Shown: positions 54,532-62,117 of the stretch, in pieces
Numbering within the stretch: the first letter of the stretch is position 1
Layout of the letters: every line of letters begins with the position of its first letter
Assembly (NCBI RefSeq): GCF_013760845.1
Contig: NZ_JACDUU010000003.1
Span: 118,509 to 182,508, forward strand
From: [Anoxybacillus] calidus
GTDB lineage: Bacteria > Bacillota > Bacilli > Bacillales > Anoxybacillaceae
DNA: 64,000 nt
Direction: 5' to 3'
Notes under the pieces: model-generated
Told to the model about the DNA's origin: nothing
Databases searched by the model: none
Seen by the model: only the letters and a program-made list of their open reading frames with translations
Program-made: the position numbers and the translations under genes

Positions 54532-54969
54532 GTGGAAATTCAAAAAATCACCAAAGCCAACATGATGAACGTAAGTAAAAAGGAAGCAACAGCATCAGCG
54601 TCTGTATCATTTGCAGAAGTCGTGGCAAAGCAGAATGAAGAACTCGCACTTGAACGGTTTCAGCAACTTGTGAAAGAAATTGAAGAACAAGGAAAAATTT
54701 TAGCGGAATCTCGTTCGGTAGAAGATTTGCGAAAATATAAAAAGCTCGTGAAAACGCTGCTTGATGATGCTGTAAAAAATGGTTTGCAATTATCGGAACA
54801 GCGCGGCTTCAATTGGAGCGGGCGTTCACGGCTATACAAAGTTGTAAAAGAAGTCAATCAAAAATTGCTCGACTTAACGAATGCAGTTTTACAACAGGAA
54901 AAAGAAGGAATCGATCTTTTGAGTAAAATCGGGGAAATTCAAGGGTTAATTATTAATATTTATACGTAA
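54532..54969 (+). CDS. YaaR-like (DUF327) protein
   Basis: A 145-residue mainly helical protein of the DUF327 family. GTG 54532 is preferred because GGAG ends 8 bases upstream; ATG 54526 directly abuts that site. Family traits are FQQLVKEIEEQGKILAESRS, YKKLVKTLLDDAV and RSRLYKVVKEVNQKLLDLT. In B. subtilis YaaR lies in the yaaQ-holB cluster; here a family member follows the FliK/FlhB-like pair. Role unknown. It ends about 60 bases before yvyF, which has its own strong ribosome site. Confidence 0.8.
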   Translation: MEIQKITKANMMNVSKKEATASASVSFAEVVAKQNEELALERFQQLVKEIEEQGKILAESRSVEDLRKYKKLVKTLLDDAVKNGLQLSEQRGFNWSGRSRLYKVVKEVNQKLLDLTNAVLQQEKEGIDLLSKIGEIQGLIINIYT

Positions 54970-55027
54970 TAGGTTTTTAGTGATCTTATAATGAAAGAAA
55001 TAGATCGAAAGCATTGGGGGCAGGACC

Positions 55028-55423
55028 ATGAACTTAGAAAATTGCGCAAGTTGCGGCAGTTTATTCGTTAAAAACAAATTTCGCGATATTTGCGAGAATT
55101 GTTATCGAGAAGAAGAAAAGGAGTTCGAGAAAGTTTATAATTTTTTGCGCAAAAGGGAAAACCGCATGGCGACCATGACGCAAGTGGTAGACGCAACAGG
55201 GGTTAAGGAATCGCTGTTGATTAAATTCATTAAAAGCGGGCGTATAAAACTCGTACAATTCCCGAATTTAGGGTATCCTTGCGACTGTTGTGGTACGTTA
55301 ATCAGAGAGGGAAAACTGTGCGCTGATTGTTTAAAAGACTTGAATCAACAAATAGAAAAACTGCAAAAAGAAGAAGAGAAAAAACGTCAAATCGGCACGA
55401 TTTATTATGCAAAAAAAAGATGA
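55028..55423 (+). CDS. yvyF: Flagellar operon protein YvyF
   Basis: A 131-residue cytoplasmic protein with two zinc-ribbon-like ends: CASCGSLF ... CENCY at 7-29 and CDCCGTLIREGKLCADC near 82-99. Between them lies a helix-turn-helix-like segment (TMTQVVDATGVKESLLIKFIKSGRI). It is always found before flgM in bacilli; it may be a regulator but has not been given a firm role. GGGGGCA precedes ATG 55028. A sigma-D promoter for flgM follows its stop. Confidence 0.92.
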   Translation: MNLENCASCGSLFVKNKFRDICENCYREEEKEFEKVYNFLRKRENRMATMTQVVDATGVKESLLIKFIKSGRIKLVQFPNLGYPCDCCGTLIREGKLCADCLKDLNQQIEKLQKEEEKKRQIGTIYYAKKR

Positions 55424-55431
55424 TCGTTTTG

Positions 55432-55458
55432 TAAACAATCCTATTCTTTTGACGATAA
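55432..55458 (+). promoter_or_regulatory. Sigma-D promoter of flgM
   Basis: TAAA (55432-55435), exactly 15 bases, GACGATAA (55451-55458); one or two mismatches from the sigma-D consensus TAAA-N15-GCCGATAT. B. subtilis flgM also has a sigma-D promoter here. Confidence 0.75.
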
Positions 55459-55505
55459 TATAAATAGAAAGATACGGAAGCGGATCGAAAAAGGGAGGGA
55501 GCGGC

Positions 55506-55772
55506 ATGCGAATTAATCATTTTGGACCGGCGGGAATGAATCCTTACAGACGTCAGTTAGATGATAAAGAGATGCAGGTGAAAAAGGTTGTTGATAAGCA
55601 AGATAAAGTAGAAATTTCCGCGGCGGCGAAAGAACTGCAGCAAGTTTCTCAATGGACGATCGAGCGTCAAGAGAAAGTGCGCAAGTTAAAAGAACAAGTA
55701 CAAAACGGAACATATAAAATTGATCCAGAGGCTATCGCGAAAAGTATATACAAGTTTTACTTTGAAAATTAA
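55506..55772 (+). CDS. flgM: Anti-sigma-D factor FlgM
   Basis: An 88-residue protein that holds sigma-D inactive until it is exported through the finished hook-basal body. The C-terminal sigma-binding helices are recognisable (KVEISAAAKELQQV and ERQEKVRKLKEQVQNGTYKIDPEAIAKSIYKF), as in all FlgM proteins. GGGAGGGAG precedes ATG 55506. It is followed by an intrinsic hairpin that separates it from flgN, so flgM can be made at a higher level than the distal genes. Confidence 0.95.
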   Translation: MRINHFGPAGMNPYRRQLDDKEMQVKKVVDKQDKVEISAAAKELQQVSQWTIERQEKVRKLKEQVQNGTYKIDPEAIAKSIYKFYFEN

Positions 55773-55806
55773 ATCAGTATTCCCATAATACTGGTTTAAT
55801 TTTTAT
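55769..55806 (+). terminator. Intrinsic terminator/attenuator between flgM and flgN
   Basis: Perfect stem with one G.T pair, 55769-55781 / 55787-55799, then T6. It begins in the flgM stop region; downstream genes need read-through or another promoter. Confidence 0.75.
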
Positions 55807-55828
55807 GTACGTTTAAGGAGAGATTGGA

Positions 55829-56326
55829 TTGTCTGTCAAACTATTAATCGAGTTGCTGGAAAAGCATGTGAAACTGCATAAAGGTTTGTTGGAGTTAGCA
55901 AACCAAAAAACGGAAGTATTAAAAAAAGGCGATATGGAAGCCCTCAGCGGAATTATGAAACAAGAACAAAAATATATTGCAGCGATTAATCAAGTTGAGC
56001 GGGAACGGATGCATGTTGTGGAAGCGATGGTGAATACTGCAGGCAAGCATGAGCATGAGCGGACATTAACGACATGCATTGAATTAGTGGAAGAATCAGA
56101 GCGGTCGGTACTTGAGAGATTAAAAGATGAATTATCAGCGGTAGTTTCGGAGCTTAAAAATATTAATCTATTAAACCAACAGCTTACACAGCAATCATTA
56201 CAATTTGTCAACATGACATTAGATATGATTATGCCGCAACCGCAAGAAGTGAACTATGGAATACCGAACGCCGCCACGACACCACAGTATGAAAACAGTC
56301 GGTCGATATTTGATTCAAAGGCATAG
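55829..56326 (+). CDS. flgN: FlgN-type flagellar export chaperone
   Basis: A 165-residue helical cytoplasmic protein that escorts the hook-filament junction proteins FlgK and FlgL, encoded next to it, to the export gate. The start is TTG 55829 with AAGGAGAG at 55815-55822. The long coiled-coil helices (LLELANQKTEVLKKGDMEAL and LKDELSAVVSELKNINLLNQQLTQQSLQFVNMTLDMI) and the C-terminal Pro/Asn tail are typical of YvyG/FlgN. It ends 35 bases before flgK. Confidence 0.9.
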   Translation: MSVKLLIELLEKHVKLHKGLLELANQKTEVLKKGDMEALSGIMKQEQKYIAAINQVERERMHVVEAMVNTAGKHEHERTLTTCIELVEESERSVLERLKDELSAVVSELKNINLLNQQLTQQSLQFVNMTLDMIMPQPQEVNYGIPNAATTPQYENSRSIFDSKA

Positions 56327-56361
56327 GAAAAAGCAATTTTCAGGCATTGGAGGAACAGACG

Positions 56362-58011
56362 ATGCGGTCAACGTTTCATGGCTTAGAAACGGCCAAGCGA
56401 GGAATGTATACACAACAATCAGCGTTATATGTAACCGGTCATAACATCGCGAACGCGAACACACCAGGCTATTCGCGTCAACGCGTCAATTTTGCACAGA
56501 CAGAGCCATATCCACCAGCTTCGATGAACCGCCCGCAAATTCCAGGACAAATGGGAACAGGGGTAAAAGCGGATTCTATTGAACGTGTGCGTGAAGGCTT
56601 TTTAGATATTCAATATCGTGGGGAAAATAACAAGCTTGGTTATTGGGAAGCGCGAGCAGATGCCTTAAAGAAAATGGAAGATATCATGAACGAGCCATCA
56701 GACAGCGGTTTAGCGAAAACGATGGATCAGTTTTGGCAAGCGCTGCAAGATTTAAGTGTTAATCCGGAAAATGAAGGGGCGCGTTCGGTCGTTCGTCAAC
56801 GCGGATTGGCGGTTGTTGAAACGTTTCATTACTTGCATGACTCGTTATCGCAAATTAAAAAGGATTTAGGTAATGAAATTGGTGTTACAATTACAGAAAT
56901 TAACTCTCTGGCACAACAAATCAGCAAAATCAACCAGCAAATCAGCGAAATTGAGCCGCACGGCTATTTGCCAAACGATTTGTACGATGAGCGCGACCGC
57001 TTGATTGACGAACTGTCAAAATTAGTGAACGTACAAGTTGAGAAAGTTCCAAACGGTGGAAATGCGTTAAAGATTGCTGAAGGAACATACAATGTCTATC
57101 TTGTGGACAGCAATGGTAATCCGATTGTGGATGGCAGCGGCAATAAAATTTACTTAGTTCAAGGTAGTTTAGCTAATTCATTTTCTCTTCCAAACGGTCA
57201 AGATATTGACGGAGACGGAATTAAAGAAACGCCGACGGGTGATATTGACAGCGTCCAGTTAGGCGGAAATTCTATTTCAATCACATCGGCGACCAATCAA
57301 GTTATCTTTCCATCAGGTAAGTTACGTGGATTAATGGAGTCATTTGGTTATGTTGATTCTTCTAATAGTGTACACGGCATTTATCCAGACATGATTAGCA
57401 ATTTAGATAATTTAGCATACACATTTGGAAAAGTATTTAACGCTATTCATAAACAGGGTTACGGACTTAACAGTAATACAAATGGTGTTGAATTCTTTGA
57501 TGACACAACATTAAACGTTCCGGGAGCTGCTAAGAACATTAAGTTATCATCGGCAATCGATGATCTTTCGAAAATTGCGGCATCAACAAAACTGAACGCA
57601 TCAGGAATAAGCGAATCCGGAAATGGTAGTAATGCTCTGAATCTAGCAAATGTTGGACAAATACTTTTATCTTCTGGAACAGTGAATTTAATAGATATAT
57701 CTATCGATTTAACTACTCTGGGATCGACACCACCGCGTCTAGCAAGCGGTACAATTAAGTCAAATTACGAGGGATGGATTGGAAAGCTTGGCGTTGATGG
57801 ACAGCAAGCCGAGCGGCTAAAAAATAACAGTGAGGTATTACGTCAGTCCGTAGAAGAGCGTCGCCAGTCAGTCAGCTCTGTATCCCTCGATGAAGAAATG
57901 ACGAACATGATTAAATTCCAGCATGCTTACAATGCAGCGGCACGTCAAATTACCGTCATTGATGAGATGTTAGACAAAATTATTAACGGCATGGGCATTG
58001 TAGGTAGATAG
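56362..58011 (+). CDS. flgK: Flagellar hook-associated protein 1 FlgK
   Basis: A 549-residue exported protein that forms the first hook-filament junction ring. ATG 56362 follows GGAGG at 56349-56353; a TTG at 56347 in frame overlaps that site. The N-terminal rod/hook domain starts STFHGLETAKRGM and has GHNIANANTPGYSRQRV; the C-terminus has EEMTNMIKFQHAYNAAARQITVIDEMLDKIINGMG, the paired terminal coiled-coil regions. The central region (about 240-420) is more variable. It is 16 bases upstream of flgL. Confidence 0.96.
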   Translation: MRSTFHGLETAKRGMYTQQSALYVTGHNIANANTPGYSRQRVNFAQTEPYPPASMNRPQIPGQMGTGVKADSIERVREGFLDIQYRGENNKLGYWEARADALKKMEDIMNEPSDSGLAKTMDQFWQALQDLSVNPENEGARSVVRQRGLAVVETFHYLHDSLSQIKKDLGNEIGVTITEINSLAQQISKINQQISEIEPHGYLPNDLYDERDRLIDELSKLVNVQVEKVPNGGNALKIAEGTYNVYLVDSNGNPIVDGSGNKIYLVQGSLANSFSLPNGQDIDGDGIKETPTGDIDSVQLGGNSISITSATNQVIFPSGKLRGLMESFGYVDSSNSVHGIYPDMISNLDNLAYTFGKVFNAIHKQGYGLNSNTNGVEFFDDTTLNVPGAAKNIKLSSAIDDLSKIAASTKLNASGISESGNGSNALNLANVGQILLSSGTVNLIDISIDLTTLGSTPPRLASGTIKSNYEGWIGKLGVDGQQAERLKNNSEVLRQSVEERRQSVSSVSLDEEMTNMIKFQHAYNAAARQITVIDEMLDKIINGMGIVGR

Positions 58012-58027
58012 AGGTAGGTGAACAAAC

Positions 58028-58939
58028 ATGCGCGTAACACAAGGAATGTTAACCGGAAATATGCTTAGAAACTTAAGTGCCAGTTATGCGCGACTTGGCA
58101 AATATCAAGATCAACTAGCAACAGGGAAAAAAATTAATCGTCCCTCAGATGATCCAGTCATCGCAATGAAAGGGATGATATACCGCACAAATTTAACGGA
58201 AGTTGAACAATATAAGCGAAACTTTTCTGAGGCATACAGCTGGATTGAAAACTCGGATGCAGCGCTTGATAAAGCGACACAAGCATTACAACGCATTCGC
58301 GAACTTGTCGTTCAAGCGAGCAGCGATACGTACGAAGCAAGCCAACGTGAATCGATTGCGCAAGAGATTCAGCAGCTGACTGATCATTTAGTTTCCATTG
58401 CAAACACAAAAGTTGGAGATAAATACATTTTTAATGGAACTGATACACTTATACAGCCTGTTGATTTAAACGTGGTTCCACCTAAGTTGCCTAGCACCGG
58501 AGAAGTGAAAATTGAATTGTCAAAAGGAATTTATATTTCGGTAAACGTTGATCCGACAAAAGTATTTAATTATGACAATACGGCAACAACAGCAAACGGA
58601 AACGGATTATTTAGTGATTTAAAATTTTTAAATAATGACTTAAATGATGCGACAAAATCCGGAAAAGATATAAACCAATACCTTGGTTATATTGATAAAC
58701 ATATTAATAGTTTACTTAGCGCTCGCGCGGAATTAGGAGCGCGTTTGAATCGAGTTGAATTAATGGAAGAAAGAATTGACCAGCAAGAAGTCATCGCCAA
58801 CCGTATTTTATCGGATAACGAAGATGCTGATATTGAGCGCGTCATTACTGACTTAAAAACACAAGAAAGCGTGCATCGCGCCGCGCTAGGTGTTGGTGCC
58901 CGCATTATTCAGCCAACGCTTCTTGACTTTTTACGTTAA
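58028..58939 (+). CDS. flgL: Flagellar hook-associated protein 3 FlgL
   Basis: A 303-residue junction protein between FlgK and the filament. Flagellin-like ends are evident: MLRNLSASYARLGKYQDQLATGKKINRPSDDP at the N-terminus, and a C-terminal helix with ESVHRAALGVGARIIQPTLLDFLR. The middle domain is short. The stop codon TAA is the first triplet of dispersed repeat copy C, which separates it from yviE. Confidence 0.96.
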   Translation: MRVTQGMLTGNMLRNLSASYARLGKYQDQLATGKKINRPSDDPVIAMKGMIYRTNLTEVEQYKRNFSEAYSWIENSDAALDKATQALQRIRELVVQASSDTYEASQRESIAQEIQQLTDHLVSIANTKVGDKYIFNGTDTLIQPVDLNVVPPKLPSTGEVKIELSKGIYISVNVDPTKVFNYDNTATTANGNGLFSDLKFLNNDLNDATKSGKDINQYLGYIDKHINSLLSARAELGARLNRVELMEERIDQQEVIANRILSDNEDADIERVITDLKTQESVHRAALGVGARIIQPTLLDFLR

Positions 58940-59064
58940 GAGGCTGACCCGAATGTAAGTGTCAGACCCCAAAACCACAATATATAGTACATAATGTGAG
59001 ATAAGAACACTATATATGATGGATTTCGCGTGAGGTCAGACACTGTTAGGTCAGCCTCTTTTCC
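58938..59064. repeat. Dispersed GTCTGAC palindromic repeat, copy C
   Basis: Outer arms AAGAGGCTGACCC (58938-58950) and AGGTCAGCCTCTTTT (59048-59062); inner arms GTGTCAGACCCC (58959-58970) and GTGAGGTCAGACAC (59030-59043); central CAATATATAG / CTATATATG. It begins exactly at the flgL stop codon and has the same orientation as copy B. It lies inside a flagellar operon, so it must be read through or act as an attenuator before yviE-fliW-csrA. Confidence 0.78.
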
Positions 59065-59082
59065 TCTAGGAGGGGATGAAAC

Positions 59083-59673
59083 ATGCAACTGCCGCAAATT
59101 CGCTTACAATCTACCTTTGCGAAAATCGCGATTGAGACGACTCCGCCTGTGCAGGAAATCGAACAGCCGCCAGCAGAACTTCACCTGCAGCAACCTCCGG
59201 CAGAAATGAAGATTGAAACGACACCATCAAAACTAACCATTGACCAAACAAAAGCATGGGAAGATATGGATTTGAAACATATTTTCCGCCGCATTGAAGA
59301 ATTTGCGCAACAAGGTTATGAAGATTGGTTAGAAGGGATAGCGCGCGTGTCTCGTCAAGGGGATGAGTTGATGAGAATTGAAGATGGCGGCGACCCGATT
59401 GCCGATCAGGCAAAAGAAAACAGTGAAGACCCGATATATGATTTGAATATTACTTGGATTCCATCTCTGTTCAGTGTAAAAACGAACTTTGAACCGGCGA
59501 AAGTGCATATTGATGTAAAGGTCAATAAACCGATTAATAATACAAAAATAAACAAGCCAATTATCAACTATACACCGGGGAAAGTGACGACAGAGCTTGC
59601 GCAGCGTAATTCATTAAAAATCGATTTCGTTAACTTACGGTTTGTTGGTACTAATTTTGAAATTTCGATTTAA
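59083..59673 (+). CDS. yviE: YviE (DUF6470) family protein
   Basis: A 196-residue protein found between flgL and fliW in bacilli. It begins with a repetitive Pro/Gln/Glu-rich region (about 1-55; PPAELHLQQPPAEMKIETTPSKL) that resembles FliW- or flagellin-independent tandem motifs and continues with a helical part and a basic, Asn/Lys-rich beta region with repeated KPINNTKINKPI. AGGAGGGG precedes ATG 59083. Function unknown; position suggests a link to filament assembly or to its control by FliW. Confidence 0.85.
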   Translation: MQLPQIRLQSTFAKIAIETTPPVQEIEQPPAELHLQQPPAEMKIETTPSKLTIDQTKAWEDMDLKHIFRRIEEFAQQGYEDWLEGIARVSRQGDELMRIEDGGDPIADQAKENSEDPIYDLNITWIPSLFSVKTNFEPAKVHIDVKVNKPINNTKINKPIINYTPGKVTTELAQRNSLKIDFVNLRFVGTNFEISI

Positions 59674-59690
59674 CAAAAAGGTGTGAAACG

Positions 59691-60128
59691 ATGAAACTTC
59701 GTACAAAATATCATGGTGAAATTGAAATTAATGAAAAGGATATTTTTCATTTTGAGTGCGGTATTCCGGGTTTTTTAGACGAAAAACAATTTGTCCTATT
59801 GCCATTGGAAGACACTCCATTTGTTATTTTACAATCAGTCAAAACGCCAGCGCTCGGGTTTGCGATGATTGATCCGTTTGGGTATTTTCCAGATTACGAT
59901 ATTGAACTGGATGAGCAAACGGTAACACAGCTCGAGCTTTCTTCAGAAAAAGAAGTGGCTGTATATGTGATTTTGACAGTTGCCGATCCGTTTGACAATA
60001 CAACCGCGAACTTACAAGCACCAATTGTCTTAAATTACGAAAAGAAACTCGGCAAACAAGTGATTTTAACGAATACACCGTATAAAACGAAACATCGGCT
60101 ATTCCCAAACAAAGTCGAGGCAAAATAA
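59691..60128 (+). CDS. fliW: Flagellar assembly factor FliW
   Basis: A 145-residue protein that binds flagellin or, when flagellin is scarce, CsrA, thereby relieving CsrA repression of hag translation. Family traits are the N-terminal [16 protein letters not shown] near 27, [17 protein letters not shown] near 50 and the end [15 protein letters not shown]. It lies 14 bases ahead of csrA, and hag follows within 600 bases, so the whole FliW-CsrA-Hag switch is adjacent. Confidence 0.96.
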   Translation: MKLRTKYHGEIEINEKDIFHFECGIPGFLDEKQFVLLPLEDTPFVILQSVKTPALGFAMIDPFGYFPDYDIELDEQTVTQLELSSEKEVAVYVILTVADPFDNTTANLQAPIVLNYEKKLGKQVILTNTPYKTKHRLFPNKVEAK

Positions 60129-60142
60129 AGGGGGCGAGAGAG

Positions 60143-60385
60143 ATGCTAGTGTTAACGCGCAGACTGAAAGAAGCGATTCAAATCGGCGATGATATTGAAA
60201 TTACTGTTCTTGCCATTAGCGGAGATCAAGTCAAGCTTGGCATTAACGCACCGAAACATGTCGAAATTCATCGGAAAGAAATCTATCTCGCCATCCAAAA
60301 CGAAAATAATGAAGCCATCCTCGCCTCCGAAGCATCGCTACACGAATTAAACAAGCAGTTGAAAAACTTGAAAGGGGGGAAATAG
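60143..60385 (+). CDS. csrA: Carbon storage regulator CsrA
   Basis: An 80-residue RNA-binding dimer that blocks hag translation. The core [23 protein letters not shown] and [19 protein letters not shown] is fully conserved, including the R44-type residue region that contacts GGA; the C-terminal tail is the longer Gram-positive form. GGGGGCGAGAG precedes ATG 60143. Two likely target sites are visible in the hag leader at 60691-60727. Confidence 0.96.
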   Translation: MLVLTRRLKEAIQIGDDIEITVLAISGDQVKLGINAPKHVEIHRKEIYLAIQNENNEAILASEASLHELNKQLKNLKGGK

Positions 60386-60387
60386 TC

Positions 60388-60573
60388 ATGAGCGTTAGCA
60401 TCGGTGGCGTACAAATCCCAGGCGTCATCGCGCGCATTGTTGAAGACAACAAACAAATTGCCGAACAAGCGTTAAATGAAATAATCAACAAACATAAAGA
60501 TGACCCAGCGCGCATCATTAAAGAAATCCAACAGCCTTCGCCATTTTCACAATTTCTCGACATAAAAATATAA
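60388..60573 (+). CDS. Small protein between csrA and hag, function unknown
   Basis: A 61-residue protein beginning two bases after the csrA stop, with AAAGGGGGG about 8 bases upstream inside the csrA end, so it is translated in series with csrA. It starts SVSIGGVQIPGVIARIVEDN and consists mainly of a helix with acidic and basic residues. I know no named family. Its tight coupling makes it a real gene and a candidate partner of CsrA or FliW. Confidence 0.72.
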   Translation: MSVSIGGVQIPGVIARIVEDNKQIAEQALNEIINKHKDDPARIIKEIQQPSPFSQFLDIKI

Positions 60574-60593
60574 AATTTTTTATAACAACCTAT

Positions 60594-60620
60594 TAAACTA
60601 CCAAACACTCATGCCGATAA
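60594..60620 (+). promoter_or_regulatory. Sigma-D promoter of hag
   Basis: TAAA (60594-60597), exactly 15 bases, GCCGATAA (60613-60620): a near-perfect sigma-D promoter. It predicts a leader of about 105 bases. Confidence 0.92.
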
Positions 60621-60690
60621 TAAAAGTGAAAGCAGCATAGAGACGAAAGGCGGCCGACTTTCTATCTATCTGCGAATTGAAAAATTACTT

Positions 60691-60727
60691 CCACAAGGAC
60701 GTGGAATAACAAAAAATTCAAGGAGGA
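60691..60727 (+). promoter_or_regulatory. CsrA binding sites in the hag leader
   Basis: Site 1: hairpin CCAC-AAGGAC-GTGG (60691-60704) presenting AGGA in the loop. Site 2: CAAGGAGGA (60719-60727), which is also the ribosome site of hag. This two-site layout matches the known CsrA target in the B. subtilis hag leader. Confidence 0.75.
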
Positions 60728-60734
60728 AAACAAA

Positions 60735-61986
60735 ATGAGAATTAACCACAACATTGCAGCTCTTAACACGTATCGTCAATTAACAGTTGGTACGAATGCT
60801 GCATCAAAATCAATGGAAAAATTATCTTCTGGTCTTCGCATCAACCGCGCAGGCGACGACGCAGCAGGTCTTGCGATCTCTGAAAAAATGCGTGGACAAA
60901 TTCGTGGCTTAGAAATGGCTAGCAAAAACTCACAAGACGCGATTTCTTTAATCCAAACAGCAGAAGGTGCGTTAAACGAAACTCACAGCATTCTTCAACG
61001 CATGCGTGAGCTAGCAGTTCAAGCTGCGAACGATACTAACACTTCTACTGACCGTCAGCGACTTCAAGAGGAAGTAGATCAATTAGCAAATGAAATTACA
61101 CGTATTTCAAATACGACTGAGTTTAACACTATGAAGCTTTTAGATGGGTCTAAAGACAGCACTTCTTCTGTAGCAGGCGCCGCTGATTTAACATTCCAGA
61201 TTGGTGCTAACCAAAGCCAAACTATCACATTATCAATTAAGGCGATGGATGCTGTTACCCTAGGAGTTGCAACGGGAGCAGCTGCTTCGACAGGTGGGGA
61301 TGCTACAGTAACAGCTGGAATTGATATATCTTCTAATGCAACAGCTGCTACCAATGCGATTACAACTATCCAAACTGCAATTGATAAAGTGTCAGCTGAG
61401 CGTTCAAAATTAGGTGCTTATACTAACCGTTTAGAGCACACAATCAACAACTTAGGCACATCAGCTGAGAACTTAACAGCTGCTGAGTCTCGTATCCGTG
61501 ACGTAGATTATGCCTTAGCTGCGTAGTCAGCAACAGGCAGAGTCGTCCTAGCTGGAAACGGCTAGTGAGGATAACCGGGTGAATTGCTGGAAACCCCTTA
61601 GAGCCTTTGACGCCACAACGTAGCTGGAAACGGCAAGCGTGATGGCTTGAAAAGTCAAAGGATTGGGCAACCGAGCAGCCAAGCTCCTGTGAGGAAACTC
61701 TGGAGAAGGTTCAACGACTAGGGTATACCGCCTAAGGCGAAAGCTATGGCGATGAAACCCGTAGGTGAGGCCATGAAGAGAGACATGGTGGATCCGAAGT
61801 GCCCGGCCCCTAACAGGTAAAGCTGAGGGTGAAGATATAGTCTAGTCATTCACGAAAGTGGATGTTCGCACGATGGCGAAGGAAATGATGGAGTTCACGA
61901 AGAACAACATCCTCTCTCAAGCAGCACAAGCGATGTTGGCTCAAGCTAACCAACAACCGCAAGGTGTATTGCAACTACTCCGTTAA
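60735..61986 (+). CDS. hag: Flagellin, split by a group I intron (exons 60735-61511 and 61876-61986)
   Basis: The filament protein. Exon 1 encodes residues 1-259, from [16 protein letters not shown] through the D0/D1 helices, a short Ala/Thr-rich variable part (about 140-200) and up to ESRIRDVDY. An unspliced message stops 4 codons into the intron. Exon 2 encodes the last 36 residues, [25 protein letters not shown] and the conserved LQLLR end. Joining gives 295 residues in frame, the normal length for a thermophile flagellin. A join three bases earlier (DVD-MAKEM) is also in frame but fits the guide sequence less well. Transcribed by sigma-D, translated under CsrA/FliW control. A terminator follows the stop. 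Confidence 0.92.
61512..61875 (+). ncRNA. Group I self-splicing intron in hag (364 nt, no endonuclease ORF)
   Basis: Exon 1 ends in U, and its last six bases GATTAT (61506-61511) pair with the internal guide GTAGTC (61523-61528) with U.G at the splice site. TGC directly before the guide pairs with GCG, the first bases of exon 2, as P10. The intron ends in G (61875). Conserved core elements are readable: P-type AATTGCTGGAAAC (61582-61594), Q-type AACCGAGCAGCC (61669-61680), R-type GTTCAACGACTA (61709-61720) and S-type AAGATATAGTCT (61832-61843); GACTA and TAGTC in the last two form P7, the guanosine site. Flagellin coding resumes in frame after it. There is no room for a homing endonuclease. 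Confidence 0.93.
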
Positions 61987-62005
61987 TTTTACCAAAAGTA
62001 ATTCT

Positions 62006-62037
62006 AAGACTCTGGAGATTTCCAGAGTCTTTCTTTC
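62006..62037 (+). terminator. Intrinsic terminator after hag
   Basis: Perfect 11-bp stem AAGACTCTGGA (62006-62016 / 62021-62031) with loop GATT and a T-rich tail. Confidence 0.85.
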
Positions 62038-62117
62038 TATACCATACCATCTTGATTAAAGAGAGGTGAACCTTAGAATTATTAACCTTAATTGGTTATT
62101 TAGTTCTAAGAGCGGTG

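Noticed and set aside
60735..61526. Flagellin read as a 263-residue protein with a natural stop or a frameshifted pseudogene
   Set aside because: The missing C-terminal coding part follows in frame at 61876 and the interruption has a full group I intron core.
61509..61872. Alternative intron boundaries giving DVD-MAKEM at the junction
   Set aside because: It restores the commoner flagellin sequence, but the guide GTAGTC and P10 pair better with a splice after 61511. It is kept only as a second option.
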